Shown here in pieces: positions 8,966 to 19,687 of a stretch of 64,000 nt of DNA (its first letter is position 1; each line of letters opens with the position of its first letter). The notes under the pieces are model-generated. The model did no database searches. It was not told the DNA's origin and saw only the letters and a list, made by a program, of their open reading frames with translations. The translations under genes and the position numbers were made by a program. Source of the DNA: an uncultured Alistipes sp. (lineage in GTDB: Bacteria; Bacteroidota; Bacteroidia; Bacteroidales; Rikenellaceae); NCBI GenBank assembly GCA_900541585.1, contig UQKD01000003.1:62001-126000 (forward strand), given 5' to 3'.

Positions 8966-9532
8966 CTATTCGGTTTCGCCTGGCCGCGGCAGCGTGCGGA
9001 TCACGCGCGCCGGGTTTCCGACAGCTACCGAATCGGCCGGGATGTCGCGCGTCACGACGGCTCCGGCGCCGATGACCGAGCGGTCGCCGATCTCGACCCC
9101 CGGGCAGACGATCACCCCTCCGCCCAGCCAGCAGTCGTCGCCGACGGTGATCGGGCGGCCCGCCTCGAGCCCTGCGCGGCGCTGTGCCGCGTCGAACGGG
9201 TGCAGGGCGGTGAGCAGCTGCACTTTGGGCCCGATGAGCGTGTGGCGGCCGATGCGGATCGGCGCCAGGTCGAGGAACACGCAGTCGAAATTGACGAACG
9301 ACCCTTCGCCGACCGAAATGTTGAGTCCGTAATCGCAGCGGAACGGTTCGCGGATGAATCCTTCGCAGCCGGGGCACAACTCGTGCAGCGCGGCGCGGTA
9401 GGCGTCGCCGTGGCCGCAGAGTTCGACGTTGAGGCGGTGCATCAGGCGCGTGGCGTTGTCCCGGATGGCGGTGAGTTCCGCATCCCGGGGATCGAACCAC
9501 TCGCCGCCGAGCATCTTTTCCCGTTCCGTCAT
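8966..9532 (-). CDS. Maltose/galactoside O-acetyltransferase family protein
   Basis: This 188-residue hexapeptide-repeat acyltransferase resembles Maa and LacA. The N-terminal helical cap (MTEREKMLGGEWFDPRDAEL) is diagnostic for the sugar O-acetyltransferase family. The left-handed beta-helix follows (ISVGEGSFVNFDCVFLD, IGRHTLIGPKVQLLTALHPF, ITVGDDCWLGGGVIVCPGVE), and the C-terminus has VAVGNPARVIR. The likely catalytic His is in the TALHP turn. It transfers acetyl from acetyl-CoA to a sugar; the acceptor is not predictable. The gene starts one base after the stop of the ABC transporter gene, so the two are almost certainly cotranscribed. Confidence 0.85.
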   Translation of the reverse strand: MTEREKMLGGEWFDPRDAELTAIRDNATRLMHRLNVELCGHGDAYRAALHELCPGCEGFIREPFRCDYGLNISVGEGSFVNFDCVFLDLAPIRIGRHTLIGPKVQLLTALHPFDAAQRRAGLEAGRPITVGDDCWLGGGVIVCPGVEIGDRSVIGAGAVVTRDIPADSVAVGNPARVIRTLPRPGETE

Positions 9533-9533
9533 T

Positions 9534-11363
9534 TTAGTCGAAGGATTGCATCTCGATCAGTTTGGCGTAGATGCCGTTGCGTGCCATCAGTTCGTTGTGC
9601 GTGCCCCGTTCGGCGATGCGTCCGTGGTCGACGACAACGATCAGGTCGGCGTTGTGGATGGTCGACAGGCGGTGGGCGATGACCACCGACGTACGGCCTT
9701 TGAGCAGGTTGTTGAGGGCGTCCTGCACGAGTTTTTCGCTCTCGGTGTCGAGTGCCGAGGTGGCTTCGTCGAGGACCAGGATGTCGGGATTCTTGAGCAC
9801 TGCGCGGGCGATCGAGAGCCGCTGGCGCTGGCCGCCGGAGAGTTTCACGCCCCGGTCGCCGATGTTGGTCCCGTAGCCGTCGGTGCATTCGCGGATGAAG
9901 CAGTCGGCGTTGGCGACCTTCGCCGCCTCGACCACCTCCTCGTGCGTGGCGCCGCGCTTGCCCATGCCGATATTGTTTTCGATGGTGTCGTTGAAAAGCA
10001 CGGTGTCCTGCGCCACGACGCTCATGTGGGCGCGTACGCTCTCCTGCGTGTAGTCGCGCAGCGAGACGCCGTCGATCAGTATCTCGCCCGCCGTGGGGTC
10101 GTAGAAGCGGGGCAGCAGCTCGCTCAGCGTCGACTTGCCGCCTCCCGAGGGACCTACCAGCGCCACGGTCTGCCCGCGGCGTATCTCGAACGAAATGCCG
10201 TCGATCACTTCGCGCTCCCCGTCGTAGGAGAAGTGCACGTCGCGGAATTCGATCTTCTCTTTCAGCCCCGTGAGTTCCCGGGCGTCGGGTTTGTCCTGTA
10301 TTTCGGGTTTCGTGTCGATGATCGAGAAGATGCGTTCGCCGGCGGCGATTCCCTGGTTGATGTTGGCGAACTGGTCGATGAAGGTGCGCACGGGGCGCGT
10401 GATCTGCGAGAAGATGGCGATGAAGGCGATGAATCCGCCGGGGTCGAGCGCGCCCTTGGCCACGAGCGAACCGCCGAAGACGAGGATCACGCCCACGGCC
10501 GTGATGCCGAGGAACTCGCTCATCGGCGAGGCCAGCTGCTGCCGGCGGGCCATCGAGAGGGTCAGGCGCGCCAGGTCGGCACTGATGGCGTAGTATTTCT
10601 GCTTGATGTATTCCGTGGCGTTATAGCTCTTGATGACCTTGATGCCCGAGAGCGACTCGTCGAGCGTCGAGACCATTTCGCCCATGCGCTGCTGATTGGT
10701 GCGGGCCGGGTGGCGGAGTTTCTTCACGATGCTGCCGATCAGCAGGGCCACCACCGGGAGAAACAGCACCGAGAAGATGGCCAGTTCCCACGAAATGGCG
10801 ATCATCATCGCGATATAGCCGATGATGAGGAACGGTTCGCGGAACGAGACCTGGAGGGTGTTGGTGATGCAGAACTGCACCACGCCCACGTCGGAGGTGA
10901 TCTTCGAAATGATGTCGCCCTTGCGCTGGTCCGAAAAGTAGCCCACGTTCATGTCCATCACGCGCGAGAACATCTCGTTGCGCATGCGTTGCAGGGTCCG
11001 CGTGCGCATGTTCTCCATGGTCCACGCGCCGAGGTAACGGAACAGGTTGCTCATCAGGCTGATGCAGATGGCCACCACGGCCAGCAGCATCAGTACGTTC
11101 TGGCGGTCGTATTGTTCGAAGATGTGCGAGTAGACGAAATTGAAGAGTGTCGCGAGGTAGTCCTGGTTGAACTCCACGGGAGGCAGTTTTTCGACATATT
11201 CGAAGGCGTAGTTCGCGTCGAACATGGTGTTCAGGATCGGGATGATCAGCATGAACGTCAGCGAGTTGAACAACGCGTAGAAAAGCGAGTAGAAGAAGTA
11301 GGGGATCGCGTATTTCTTGATCGGCCGGGCAAAACCCAACAGCCGCATGTATGTTTTGAACAT
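9534..11363 (-). CDS. MsbA-like ABC exporter (fused permease and ATPase)
   Basis: This 609-residue half-transporter acts as a homodimer in the inner membrane. The N-terminal ~330 residues contain six hydrophobic segments (for example YAIPYFFYSLFYALFNSLTF and LMLLAVVAICISLMSNL). The nucleotide-binding domain shows the Walker A motif (GPSGGGKSTLSELL), Q-loop, ABC signature (LSGGQRQRLSIARAV), Walker B and D loop (ILVLDEATSALD) and an H-loop His (IAHRLST). The architecture is that of the MsbA lipid-A flippase and lipid or peptide exporters. It is followed directly by the sugar acetyltransferase gene, suggesting a role in envelope glycoconjugates. Whether it is the sole MsbA of the organism is unknown. 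Confidence 0.85.
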   Translation of the reverse strand: MFKTYMRLLGFARPIKKYAIPYFFYSLFYALFNSLTFMLIIPILNTMFDANYAFEYVEKLPPVEFNQDYLATLFNFVYSHIFEQYDRQNVLMLLAVVAICISLMSNLFRYLGAWTMENMRTRTLQRMRNEMFSRVMDMNVGYFSDQRKGDIISKITSDVGVVQFCITNTLQVSFREPFLIIGYIAMMIAISWELAIFSVLFLPVVALLIGSIVKKLRHPARTNQQRMGEMVSTLDESLSGIKVIKSYNATEYIKQKYYAISADLARLTLSMARRQQLASPMSEFLGITAVGVILVFGGSLVAKGALDPGGFIAFIAIFSQITRPVRTFIDQFANINQGIAAGERIFSIIDTKPEIQDKPDARELTGLKEKIEFRDVHFSYDGEREVIDGISFEIRRGQTVALVGPSGGGKSTLSELLPRFYDPTAGEILIDGVSLRDYTQESVRAHMSVVAQDTVLFNDTIENNIGMGKRGATHEEVVEAAKVANADCFIRECTDGYGTNIGDRGVKLSGGQRQRLSIARAVLKNPDILVLDEATSALDTESEKLVQDALNNLLKGRTSVVIAHRLSTIHNADLIVVVDHGRIAERGTHNELMARNGIYAKLIEMQSFD

Positions 11364-11499
11364 TCGGAGCGTATGTTTGTTGGTTACGCAATTAGCGGCG
11401 TAAAGATAGGAATAATAACCCGAAAAGCGAAAAATGTACGATAATTCGATGAATTATGATGAACTTCAGACCGGAAAAACGGAGCGGCGGTACAGCCGT

Positions 11500-11964
11500 C
11501 TACCGCTCCGCGGGATCGTAGCCCGTGTCTTCGAGCCAGTGCGCCCTGTCGTTGGCCGCCGCCACGGCCAGAAAGTCGCAGCGGTTGTTTTCCACCGTTT
11601 CGGCGTGGCCTTTGACCCAGACGAAACGGACGTTGTGGCGGTTGTACACGCTGAGGAAGCGCATCCAGAGATCGGGGTTTTTCTTGCCCGCGAATCCCTT
11701 GCGTACCCAGCCGAAGACCCAGCCTTTCGAGACGGCGTCGACGACGTATTTCGAGTCGGAGTAGATGACCACGTCCGACCCCTCGAACTTGAGGGTTTCG
11801 AGCGCCACGCACACGGCCATCAGCTCCATGCGGTTGTTGGTCGTGAGACGGAATCCCTGCGACAGTTCCTTGCGGTGGTGTCCCGAGAGGAGCACTGCGC
11901 CGTAGCCTCCCGGGCCGGGATTCCCGAGAGCCGAACCGTCGGTGTAGATGGTGATTTGCGGCAA
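11500..11964 (-). CDS. rnhA: Ribonuclease HI
   Basis: This 154-residue enzyme cleaves the RNA strand of RNA-DNA hybrids. The catalytic carboxylates sit in [10 protein letters not shown] (first Asp, beta-1), NRMELMAV (Glu), [10 protein letters not shown] (Asp) and [10 protein letters not shown] (last Asp). [18 protein letters not shown] is the typical handle/C-terminal segment. The length equals E. coli RNase HI. No ATG fits: the family N-terminus begins at a TTG (11962-11964), with ATT immediately before it and a stop three codons further up, so translation starts at a rare codon. It lies upstream of the ABC-acetyltransferase pair on the same strand with a 136-bp gap that holds a weak -7-like TATCTTTA at 11401-11408. 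Confidence 0.95.
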   Translation of the reverse strand: MPQITIYTDGSALGNPGPGGYGAVLLSGHHRKELSQGFRLTTNNRMELMAVCVALETLKFEGSDVVIYSDSKYVVDAVSKGWVFGWVRKGFAGKKNPDLWMRFLSVYNRHNVRFVWVKGHAETVENNRCDFLAVAAANDRAHWLEDTGYDPAER

Positions 11965-12064
11965 AATATTCGTAGATTAGAGATCAAACATAAAAATTAT
12001 AAGGGATGCCCCGGTCCGGTTTCGGGGTTTGTGCCTGTCGTACCGCCGCCGGCCGTTTCGCGGT

Positions 12065-13312
12065 TCATTCGGCGGCCGTTCCGCCCGGTTCCCCGCCCAG
12101 AATCTTTTTCGCCTGGTAAAAGGCGTTTGTGTAATTGCGGGCCTGTATCGTGCCGTCCGGACCGATCAGAACGAAAAACGGCCAGCCTTCGATGGCATAG
12201 GCTTCCATGATCTGCCGGTTTTCCGGATGACCGGTTTCCAGTTCCGCTTCGATCCATCCGTGTTCCAGCATGCCGGCCAGCACGGGGCGTATGTCGTCCA
12301 CACCCGCCGACGGCGTTTTTTCGCCTGCGGGCAGGCTTTCGTATACGCTCCGGATATCGGCGATGGATTCGGTCAGTCCCACCACCTGCAGCCCTTTTTC
12401 CCTGTACTTTTCGAACAGATCGCGCACCTGCCGGTCGATATAGATCGAACCCGGACACAATCCCCAATGGTAGAGCAGCAGGTATCGGTCCTTGAAATCT
12501 GCCTTGGTGACCGTGCGGCCTTCGGTCGTTACCAGCGTGAAATCCGGCGCCGGTTTCCCTTCGGCGAGCTGTTCCATTCTTGCCATGCAGTCTGCGTACA
12601 TCCGACCGAAATAACTCTTTTTCAACCCTTCGGATAATGTCTCGTACGCTTTGTGCGCCTCCTTGGCCGGAGTGTACGACAACATGGGTATCTTGTCGAT
12701 CAACAGGTACAGGCTTCCGTGCGGATTGGCCGCTTCGTAGGCTTTTCGCAGCATATTCTTCCGGTCTACGCCGGGATTGCCGTCGTAGAATCGGCTGAAT
12801 TTTTCGCTCCATTCCCGGCTGGCCGCCGCATCGTTTCGTTCCGACGCTTCCCGTGCATTTTCCAGGTAACGGCCCCGGATCCGGCCGAGCGAATCATCGA
12901 CCGCCAGCAGGCTGGATAACGCAGGCTCGTCGTAAATGCCTCCGCCGAGACGGCAGTAATAGATCGCATCCGCCGATCCGGTCATGTCGATCCGGTCGCC
13001 GGGCCTGACGATGACGGGTTTGCCTCCGCGATCCCCGGCCGCGGCCCTTCCGGCTTTCGGACGGTAGGTCATCAGGTAGTACCGGTCGTGTTCCGACTTT
13101 CCCCGGTAGCGGAATGCGCCCGGTTTGCGGACTACGACGTCGAATCCCGGGGCGTATTTCCACGAGGGCAGGAGAATCCGTTCGAAACGGAGGGTGTCTC
13201 CGGCCTGCAGCCCCTCGATCCTGCCTTCCAGCCTGAATCCCCGGGCATACGCACAGGCAGTCGCCATGGTCAGGGCACCGCAGAGCAGGAAGAGTCTGTA
13301 TCGTGGGGTCAT
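12065..13312 (-). CDS. Secreted redoxin/TlpA-like thiol protein with N-terminal DUF4369-like region
   Basis: The 415-residue protein has a signal peptide ending near CAYARG. The N-terminal half (FRLEGRIEGLQAGDTLRFER) resembles the DUF4369-type domain that precedes thioredoxin folds in Bacteroidetes. The C-terminal ~170 residues are a redoxin fold (GKPAPDFTLVTTEGRTVTKA, then YLLLYHWGLCPGS, EGWPFFVLIGPDGTI with the cis-Pro position). The expected CxxC is reduced to one Cys (WGLCPGS), so ordinary disulfide-reductase chemistry is doubtful. A one-Cys peroxiredoxin-like or structural role is possible. The gene starts 17 bp after valS and is probably cotranscribed with it. Confidence 0.75.
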   Translation of the reverse strand: MTPRYRLFLLCGALTMATACAYARGFRLEGRIEGLQAGDTLRFERILLPSWKYAPGFDVVVRKPGAFRYRGKSEHDRYYLMTYRPKAGRAAAGDRGGKPVIVRPGDRIDMTGSADAIYYCRLGGGIYDEPALSSLLAVDDSLGRIRGRYLENAREASERNDAAASREWSEKFSRFYDGNPGVDRKNMLRKAYEAANPHGSLYLLIDKIPMLSYTPAKEAHKAYETLSEGLKKSYFGRMYADCMARMEQLAEGKPAPDFTLVTTEGRTVTKADFKDRYLLLYHWGLCPGSIYIDRQVRDLFEKYREKGLQVVGLTESIADIRSVYESLPAGEKTPSAGVDDIRPVLAGMLEHGWIEAELETGHPENRQIMEAYAIEGWPFFVLIGPDGTIQARNYTNAFYQAKKILGGEPGGTAAE

Positions 13313-13329
13313 GACGGCTGTTTTAATGC

Positions 13330-15966
13330 TTATTTGCCGGACCCGAGCGCCGCCAGTTGTTCGCGGATCGCCGTGATCTTGGCTTCGGCGTCGGCCTGCT
13401 TGGCGCGCTCGTTGGCGACGACCTTTTCGGGGGCCGATGCGACGAACCGCTCGTTCGAGAGCTTCTTCATCACCGAGGCGAGGAATCCTTCATAATAGGC
13501 CAGGTCGTCCGTGAGTTTCCTGCGTTCGGCCTCGGCGTCGATCTTTCCGGCCATCGGCACGAAATACTGCGTGGTCTTGACGATGAACGCCGCGGCCGCC
13601 GGGTCCTTCTCCGCCACGGTCTCGATGGTCGCGAGATTGGCCATCTTCTCCAGCACGGGGGCGAACTCCGCAGGATAGTTCTCGTCCACGATGACCTTGA
13701 GTGTCAGCGCCTCCTTCTGCGGCAGGTTCTTCTGGTTGCGGACGTTGCGCACCGAGGTGATGATCTCCTTCGTCAGCTCGAAGCGCGCCAGCATCGCGGC
13801 GTCCTCGGCCACGGGCTCGGGCATCTGCGCCACGCAGATCGAAGCGCCTTCGGCGCGGGGCGCGAGGGCCTGCCAGATCTCCTCCGTGACGAACGGCATG
13901 AAGGGGTGCAGCACACGCATCAGGGCGTCGAACCAGCCTTTCGTCGCCTCCATCGTCGGAGTGTCGATGGGCTGTCCGTAGGCCGGCTTCACCATTTCGA
14001 GGTACAGGCCGCTGAAATCGTCCCAGAAGAGGCGGTAAGCCTCCTTGAAGGCCTCCGAGATGCGGTACGACTTGAAATCTTCGGCGATCTGGCGCAGCGA
14101 ACGGCCCAAAGCCTGCTCGAACCACTTGACGGCCAGCCGGTTGTTCTCGCTCTGCGCTGCCGCGGTGTCCATCTGCCAGCCGTTGACGAGGCGGTAGGCG
14201 TTCCATATCTTGTTGCCGAAGTTGCGGCCCTGCTCGCACAGCGCCTCGTCGAACATCACGTCGTTGCCTGCCGACGATGAAATGAGCATCGCCATGCGCA
14301 CGCCGTCGGCGCCGTACTGGGCGATCAGGTCCAGCGGATCGGGCGAGTTGCCCAGTTGCTTCGACATCTTGCGGCCGATCTTGTCGCGCACGATGCCCGT
14401 GAAGTAGACGTTGCCGAAGGGCTTTTCGTGGCGGTATTCGTACCCGGTTATAATCATGCGGGCCACCCAGAAAAAGATGATGTCGGGAGCCGTCACCAAG
14501 TCGTTGGTGGGGTAGTAATAGTTGATCTCCTTGTTGTCCGGGAAGCGGATGCCGTCGAAGACCGAAATCGGCCACAGCCACGACGAGAACCATGTGTCCA
14601 GCACGTCCTCGTCCTGCCGCAGGTCGGCCATCTGCAACGTCGCGTCGCCCGTCTTCGCGCGGGCTTTCTCCAACGCCTCCTCGGCCGTCAGAGCCACCAC
14701 GAAGCCGCCTTTGGGCAGGTACCAGGCCGGGATGCGCTGGCCCCACCACAGCTGGCGCGAGATGCACCAGTCCTTGATGTTCTCCATCCAGTGACGGTAG
14801 GTGTTCTTGTATTTCTCGGGCACGAAGCGGATTGCGTCCTCCATCACGGCTTTCGTCGCGGGCTCGGCCAGCTCCTGCATCGAGAGGAACCACTGCATCG
14901 AGAGTTTGGGCTCGATGGCCACGCCCGTGCGCTCCGAGTAACCCACGTTGTTGGTGTAATCCTCGGTCTTTTCCAACAGGCCCGCCGCCGCGAGGTCCTT
15001 CTCGATCTGCCGGCGCACGTCGAAACGCTCCTGACCTACATAGAGACCTACTTTGTCGTTCACCGTGCCGTCGTCGTTGAAGATGTCGATGGTCTCCAAC
15101 CCGTATTTCTCACCCAGCATGTAGTCGTTCACGTCGTGGGCCGGGGTCACCTTCAGGGCGCCCGTTCCGAACTCGATGTCGACGTATTCGTCGCGGATCA
15201 CGGGGATCGAACGGCCCACCAGCGGTACGACGACGCGGGCATCCGCGGCCAACCACTCGTAGCGCGGGTCGTTGGGGTTGACGCACAGTGCCGTATCGCC
15301 CAGGATGGTCTCGGGACGGGTCGTTGCGACGATGATCGCCCGGTCGGTCCCCTCGACCTTGTAGCGCAGGTAGTAGAGTTTGCCGTGCGACTCCTTGAAG
15401 ACCACCTCCTCGTCCGAAAGGGCCGTCTGCGCCGCGGGGTCCCAGTTGACCATCCTTACGCCGCGGTAGATCTTGCCTTTCTCGTAGAGGTCGCAGAAGA
15501 CGCGCAGGACGCTCTCCGTGCGGGCCTCGTCCATCGTGAAGCACGTGCGGTCCCAGTCGCACGAGGCGCCCAGCTTGCGCAGTTGCCGGAGGATCACTCC
15601 GCCGTATTTCTCCTTCCACTCCCAGGCGTATTCGAGAAATTTTTCGCGTGTTAGCGAGGTTTTTTCGATCCCCTTTTCGCGCAACATCGCCACGACTTTG
15701 GCCTCCGTGGCGATCGACGCGTGGTCCATGCCCGGAACCCAGCAGGCGTTTTTCCCGGACATGCGGGCGCGGCGCACCAGCACGTCCTGCAACGTGTTGT
15801 TGAGCATGTGCCCCATGTGGAGCATGCCCGTCACGTTGGGGGGCGGAATGACGATCGTGTAGGGTTCGCGTTCGTCGGGTTCCGAGTGGAAAATCCCCCG
15901 GTCGATCCAGTAGTCGTACCATTTGGATTCGATCTGCTGCGGTGCGTATTTGTCTGCGATTTGCAT
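13330..15966 (-). CDS. valS: Valine--tRNA ligase
   Basis: This class I synthetase charges tRNA-Val. The 878 residues include [15 protein letters not shown] (HIGH motif at 49-53), the CP1 editing domain and the KMSKQ motif at about 533-537. Next come the anticodon-binding domain and a C-terminal coiled-coil arm ([20 protein letters not shown]) that is characteristic of ValRS. The length is normal. The ATG at 15966 is supported by the match to the family start and by a promoter 34-60 bp upstream in the gap shared with divergent lon. Confidence 0.97.
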   Translation of the reverse strand: MQIADKYAPQQIESKWYDYWIDRGIFHSEPDEREPYTIVIPPPNVTGMLHMGHMLNNTLQDVLVRRARMSGKNACWVPGMDHASIATEAKVVAMLREKGIEKTSLTREKFLEYAWEWKEKYGGVILRQLRKLGASCDWDRTCFTMDEARTESVLRVFCDLYEKGKIYRGVRMVNWDPAAQTALSDEEVVFKESHGKLYYLRYKVEGTDRAIIVATTRPETILGDTALCVNPNDPRYEWLAADARVVVPLVGRSIPVIRDEYVDIEFGTGALKVTPAHDVNDYMLGEKYGLETIDIFNDDGTVNDKVGLYVGQERFDVRRQIEKDLAAAGLLEKTEDYTNNVGYSERTGVAIEPKLSMQWFLSMQELAEPATKAVMEDAIRFVPEKYKNTYRHWMENIKDWCISRQLWWGQRIPAWYLPKGGFVVALTAEEALEKARAKTGDATLQMADLRQDEDVLDTWFSSWLWPISVFDGIRFPDNKEINYYYPTNDLVTAPDIIFFWVARMIITGYEYRHEKPFGNVYFTGIVRDKIGRKMSKQLGNSPDPLDLIAQYGADGVRMAMLISSSAGNDVMFDEALCEQGRNFGNKIWNAYRLVNGWQMDTAAAQSENNRLAVKWFEQALGRSLRQIAEDFKSYRISEAFKEAYRLFWDDFSGLYLEMVKPAYGQPIDTPTMEATKGWFDALMRVLHPFMPFVTEEIWQALAPRAEGASICVAQMPEPVAEDAAMLARFELTKEIITSVRNVRNQKNLPQKEALTLKVIVDENYPAEFAPVLEKMANLATIETVAEKDPAAAAFIVKTTQYFVPMAGKIDAEAERRKLTDDLAYYEGFLASVMKKLSNERFVASAPEKVVANERAKQADAEAKITAIREQLAALGSGK

Positions 15967-15999
15967 GGCGCGTTGAGTTTAACTTTGTTTTCAGGGATG

Positions 16000-16027
16000 C
16001 AAAGTTATTAACATTCTGTCAAAGATA
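16000..16027 (-). promoter_or_regulatory. valS promoter region
   Basis: Two minus-strand -7-like boxes are present: TAACTTTG at 16000-16007 and TATCTTTG at 16020-16027. The proximal box ends 33 bp before the valS ATG. Confidence 0.5.
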
Positions 16028-16050
16028 AAATAAAATTTCTAAAAAATCGT

Positions 16051-16058
16051 TATCTTTG
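16051..16058 (+). promoter_or_regulatory. -7 box of lon promoter
   Basis: TATCTTTG on the plus strand lies 24 bp before the lon ATG in a very A+T-rich divergent region. A TTTG -33 box is not evident. Confidence 0.5.
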
Positions 16059-16082
16059 CAACATTATATATCTGTATATCCT

Positions 16083-18512
16083 ATGAGCAAAAAAGATAAG
16101 ATCGAAACCATCGAAGTAGACGACGTGAATCTCGTCCCCGAGCTGCTCGACGGCAATCACCGCGTGATCCCCATCGTGACCGGCGGCGACGAGCCTGTGG
16201 AGGAGGTCGAAGTGCCTGAAATCATACCCATCCTTACGCTGCGTTCGTCGGTGCTTTTTCCCGGCGCGATCACGCCCATCACGGTGGGCCGCGACAAGAG
16301 CATCAACCTCGTGCGGGCCGTGAATGCCGAAGGCGGCATCCTGGGCGCCGTGCTGCAGCGCGAAAGCGATGTCGAAGACCCCGCGCCGGACGACATGTAC
16401 AAGGTCGGCACGGCCGCGCGGATCATCAAGATCCTCGAAATGCCCAACGGCAACCTCACGGTGATCCTGAACGGCCTGGAGAAGGTCGAGATCACGGAAT
16501 ACATCACCACCGAGCCGTACTTCAAGGCCCGGGTGACGGCCCTGCGCGATTCGACTCCCGATGTGAAGAGCATCGAGTTCGAGGCCCTCGTGGACTCGAT
16601 CCGCGACGTGGCGCTGAACATCATCAACGTCTCGCCGTCGATGCCCAAGGAGGCGGCCTTCGCCATCAAGAACATCGACTCGAAACGCGGCATCATCAAC
16701 TTCATCTGCTCCAACATGGAGCTGACGGACGAAGACCGCCAGTCGCTGCTGGAGGCCCCCGGCCTGCTGGCCCGCGCCCGCAAGCTGCTCGAAATCCTGA
16801 TCCGCGAGCAGCAGCTGGCCGAGTTGAAGAACCAGATTCAGGAGCGTGTCAAGCAGGAGATCGACAAGCAGCAGCGTGACTACTACCTCCAGCAGCAGAT
16901 GCGCACGATCCAGGACGAGCTGGGTGACGGCGCCGATGCCGACATCGAGAAGATGCGCGAGGAGGCCAAGAAGAAGAACTGGCCCGCGGAGGTGGGCGAA
17001 ACCTTCGAGAAGGAGTTGCAGAAGGTCGAGCGGCTGAACCCCGCCGTGGCCGAGTATTCGGTGCAGATGACCTACCTGCAGCTGCTGCTGGAACTGCCGT
17101 GGAACGACGTGACCAAGGACAACCTCGACCTCAAGTGCGCCCGCGAACAGCTCGATCACGACCATTTCGGTTTGGACGAGGTGAAGGAGCGGCTGCTGGA
17201 GCACCTGGCCGTCATCAAGCTCAAGGGCGACCTCAAATCCCCGATTCTCTGCCTCTACGGCCCTCCGGGCGTGGGCAAGACCTCGCTGGGCAAGTCGGTG
17301 GCCGCGGCGCTGGGCCGCAAGTTCGGCCGTATCTCGCTGGGCGGACTGCACGACGAGTCGGAGATCCGCGGACACCGCCGCACCTACATCGGCGCCATGC
17401 CGGGCCGGATCATCCAGACCATCAGGCGGTGCGGCTCGTCGAACCCCGTCATCATCCTCGACGAGGTGGACAAGGTGACCGTTTCGAACCACGGCGACCC
17501 GTCGAGCGCCCTGCTCGAAGTGCTCGATCCGGAGCAGAACACCACGTTCCACGACAACTACCTCGACATGGAGTACGACCTGTCGAAGGTGCTGTTCATC
17601 GCCACGGCCAACAACATCGGGAATATCGCCCCGGCGCTGCGCGACCGCATGGAGATGATCAACATCGCCGGTTACCTCCTGGAGGAGAAGGTGCGTATCG
17701 CGCTGGACCACCTGCTGCCCAAGCAGCGCGAGGCCCACGGCATCAAGGAGCAGGAGATGACGATGACCCCGGAGGTCGTCGAGAACGTCATCGCGTGCTA
17801 TACGCGCGAAGCCGGCGTGCGTTCGCTGGACAAGAACCTGGCGAAGATCGCCCGCGCCCGCGCCAAGCAGATTGCTTTCGATGAGGCTTTCGCGCCCGAA
17901 ATTTCGATCAGGGACGTAGAGAAAATCCTCGGCATGCCCAAGTTCCTCAAGGAGGAGTACGAAGTGGGCGGCATGACGGGCGTCGTGACGGGCCTTGCGT
18001 GGACCGAGGTCGGCGGCGACATCCTCTACATCGAGTCGGTGCTGACGCCCGGCAAGGGCAAGGTGAGCCTCACGGGCAACCTGGGCGACGTGATGAAGGA
18101 GTCGGCGACGATCGCCCACGAGTGGACGATGGCCCACCACAAGGAACTGGGCATCGACCCCAAGTTGTTCGAAACGAACGACATCAACATCCACGTTCCC
18201 GAGGGTGCGATCCCGAAGGACGGCCCTTCGGCCGGCATCACGATGGTCACTTCGATCGTGTCGAGCTATACGGGCCGCAAGGTAAAGGAGCGTATCGCCA
18301 TGACGGGCGAGACGACCCTCCGCGGGCGGGTGATGCCCGTGGGCGGCGTGAAGGAGAAGATCCTGGCGGCCAAGCGCGCCGGCATCACGGAGCTGATCCT
18401 CTCGGAGGAGAACCGCAAGGACATCGCCGAGATCAAACCCGAATATGTCGCGGGCCTCACGTTCCACTACGTGAAGACCAACGAGGAGGTGCTGAAACTG
18501 GCTCTGGAATAG
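16083..18512 (+). CDS. lon: ATP-dependent protease La (Lon)
   Basis: This 809-residue cytoplasmic AAA+ serine protease degrades misfolded and regulatory proteins. The LON substrate-binding domain spans about 45-240 ([20 protein letters not shown]), followed by a coiled coil. The AAA+ domain carries Walker A GPPGVGKT at 393-400 and Walker [11 protein letters not shown]. The peptidase domain has the Ser-Lys dyad, Ser716 in [10 protein letters not shown] and Lys757 in VGGVKEKIL. All catalytic features are intact. The start [11 protein letters not shown] is preferred over an in-frame TTG nine codons upstream because it follows the -7 box properly. The following YjbR and kds genes are on the same strand at short spacing and could be partly cotranscribed. 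Confidence 0.97.
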   Translation: MSKKDKIETIEVDDVNLVPELLDGNHRVIPIVTGGDEPVEEVEVPEIIPILTLRSSVLFPGAITPITVGRDKSINLVRAVNAEGGILGAVLQRESDVEDPAPDDMYKVGTAARIIKILEMPNGNLTVILNGLEKVEITEYITTEPYFKARVTALRDSTPDVKSIEFEALVDSIRDVALNIINVSPSMPKEAAFAIKNIDSKRGIINFICSNMELTDEDRQSLLEAPGLLARARKLLEILIREQQLAELKNQIQERVKQEIDKQQRDYYLQQQMRTIQDELGDGADADIEKMREEAKKKNWPAEVGETFEKELQKVERLNPAVAEYSVQMTYLQLLLELPWNDVTKDNLDLKCAREQLDHDHFGLDEVKERLLEHLAVIKLKGDLKSPILCLYGPPGVGKTSLGKSVAAALGRKFGRISLGGLHDESEIRGHRRTYIGAMPGRIIQTIRRCGSSNPVIILDEVDKVTVSNHGDPSSALLEVLDPEQNTTFHDNYLDMEYDLSKVLFIATANNIGNIAPALRDRMEMINIAGYLLEEKVRIALDHLLPKQREAHGIKEQEMTMTPEVVENVIACYTREAGVRSLDKNLAKIARARAKQIAFDEAFAPEISIRDVEKILGMPKFLKEEYEVGGMTGVVTGLAWTEVGGDILYIESVLTPGKGKVSLTGNLGDVMKESATIAHEWTMAHHKELGIDPKLFETNDINIHVPEGAIPKDGPSAGITMVTSIVSSYTGRKVKERIAMTGETTLRGRVMPVGGVKEKILAAKRAGITELILSEENRKDIAEIKPEYVAGLTFHYVKTNEEVLKLALE

Positions 18513-18536
18513 TCCGGGCGGCTTTTCGACGGGAAA

Positions 18537-18914
18537 ATGAACATCGAAGATTTCAGAACGCACTGCCTCTCCTTTCCGGGCGCGCACGACGACTTTCCGT
18601 TCGGTAAGGCCGCTTCGGAATACGACCGCAACCTGCTCGTCTTCTATGTGGCGGACAAGTGGTTCTGTTTCGTGAACGCCGTGGAGTTCGATTTCTGCAA
18701 CCTGCGATGCGATCCGGCGCTCATTCCCGAGCTGCGGGAGCGTTACGAGGGCGTGGGTCCCGGGTGGCACATGAACAAGCGGCATTGGATCAGCGTCCGT
18801 TTCGGCAGCGACGTGCCCGACGGGGTGCTGCTGGATATGGTAAAAGATTCGTATGAACTCGCGGCGGCGAAGCTGACCAAGCAGCAGCGCACCGCCCTTG
18901 CGGAACAGGAATAA
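18537..18914 (+). CDS. MmcQ/YjbR family protein
   Basis: This 125-residue protein matches the small MmcQ/YjbR (CyaY-like fold) family in length and pattern. The family's diagnostic start is present (MNIEDFRTHCLSFPGAHDDF with PFGKA after it), then WFCFVNAVEF, LRERYEGVGPGWHMNKRHWI and a C-terminal helix. Members are proposed DNA-binding proteins, but the true function is unknown. It lies 24 bp after lon and 3 bp before kdsB, so translation may be coupled to kdsB. Confidence 0.85.
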   Translation: MNIEDFRTHCLSFPGAHDDFPFGKAASEYDRNLLVFYVADKWFCFVNAVEFDFCNLRCDPALIPELRERYEGVGPGWHMNKRHWISVRFGSDVPDGVLLDMVKDSYELAAAKLTKQQRTALAEQE

Positions 18915-18917
18915 CCT

Positions 18918-19685
18918 ATGAAATTCATCGCAATTATCCCTGCGCGTTACGCTTCGACGCGCTTTCCCGGAAAGCCGCTGGCACGGCTGGGCGGCAAGCC
19001 CGTCATAGAGCGGGTCTACGAGCAGGTCGCCGGCGTGCTGGACGACGCCGTGGTGGCCACCGACGACGAGCGTATCCGCGACGCCGTGCGGGCTTTCGGG
19101 GGACGGGTCGAAATGACCTCCCCGGACCACCGGAGCGGTACGGACCGCTGCCGGGAAGCCTACGAACGCCTCGGTGCGGAGTACGACGTGGTGGTCAACG
19201 TGCAGGGCGACGAACCCTTTATCCGGCCCTCGCAGCTGGAGACCGTGAAACGCTGTTTCGACGATCCGTCGACCGACATCGCCACGCTCGTGAAACCCTT
19301 CGCCGAGGCCGACGGGCTGGCCGCCCTCGAAAATCCCAACTCTCCCAAGGTCGTCCTCGACGCGCAGTCGCGGGCCATCTATTTTTCCCGTTCGGTGATC
19401 CCCTACCTGCGGGGCGTTCCGCGCGAAGAGTGGCTCGCTCGCCACACGTTTTACAAGCATATCGGGCTTTACGCCTTCCGCGCCGACGTGCTGCGGGCGG
19501 TGACGGCGCTTCCGCAGTCGCCGCTTGAGCTGGCCGAATCGCTTGAGCAGCTGCGCTGGCTGGAGAACGGCTACAAAATAGGGGTCGGTATTTCGGAGGT
19601 CGAGACCATCGGCATCGACACGCCGGAAGACCTTGAGAAGGCGGAACGCTTTCTCGATTCGCAATTCATCATTCACAATTCATAA
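18918..19685 (+). CDS. kdsB: 3-deoxy-manno-octulosonate cytidylyltransferase
   Basis: This 255-residue enzyme activates Kdo with CTP to form CMP-Kdo for lipopolysaccharide inner-core synthesis. The nucleotide-binding signature [18 protein letters not shown] opens the protein. [26 protein letters not shown] and [13 protein letters not shown] follow, all standard for KdsB. It sits directly upstream of kdsA and kdsD, with two bases between its stop and the kdsA ATG, forming a Kdo operon. Confidence 0.97.
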   Translation: MKFIAIIPARYASTRFPGKPLARLGGKPVIERVYEQVAGVLDDAVVATDDERIRDAVRAFGGRVEMTSPDHRSGTDRCREAYERLGAEYDVVVNVQGDEPFIRPSQLETVKRCFDDPSTDIATLVKPFAEADGLAALENPNSPKVVLDAQSRAIYFSRSVIPYLRGVPREEWLARHTFYKHIGLYAFRADVLRAVTALPQSPLELAESLEQLRWLENGYKIGVGISEVETIGIDTPEDLEKAERFLDSQFIIHNS

Positions 19686-19687
19686 TT

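Noticed and set aside
16050..19676. 1208-codon open frame antisense to lon, YjbR and kdsB
   Set aside because: It crosses several well-supported genes, shows no known domain and has shadow-like composition. Codon bias of lon and kdsB explains the absence of stops.
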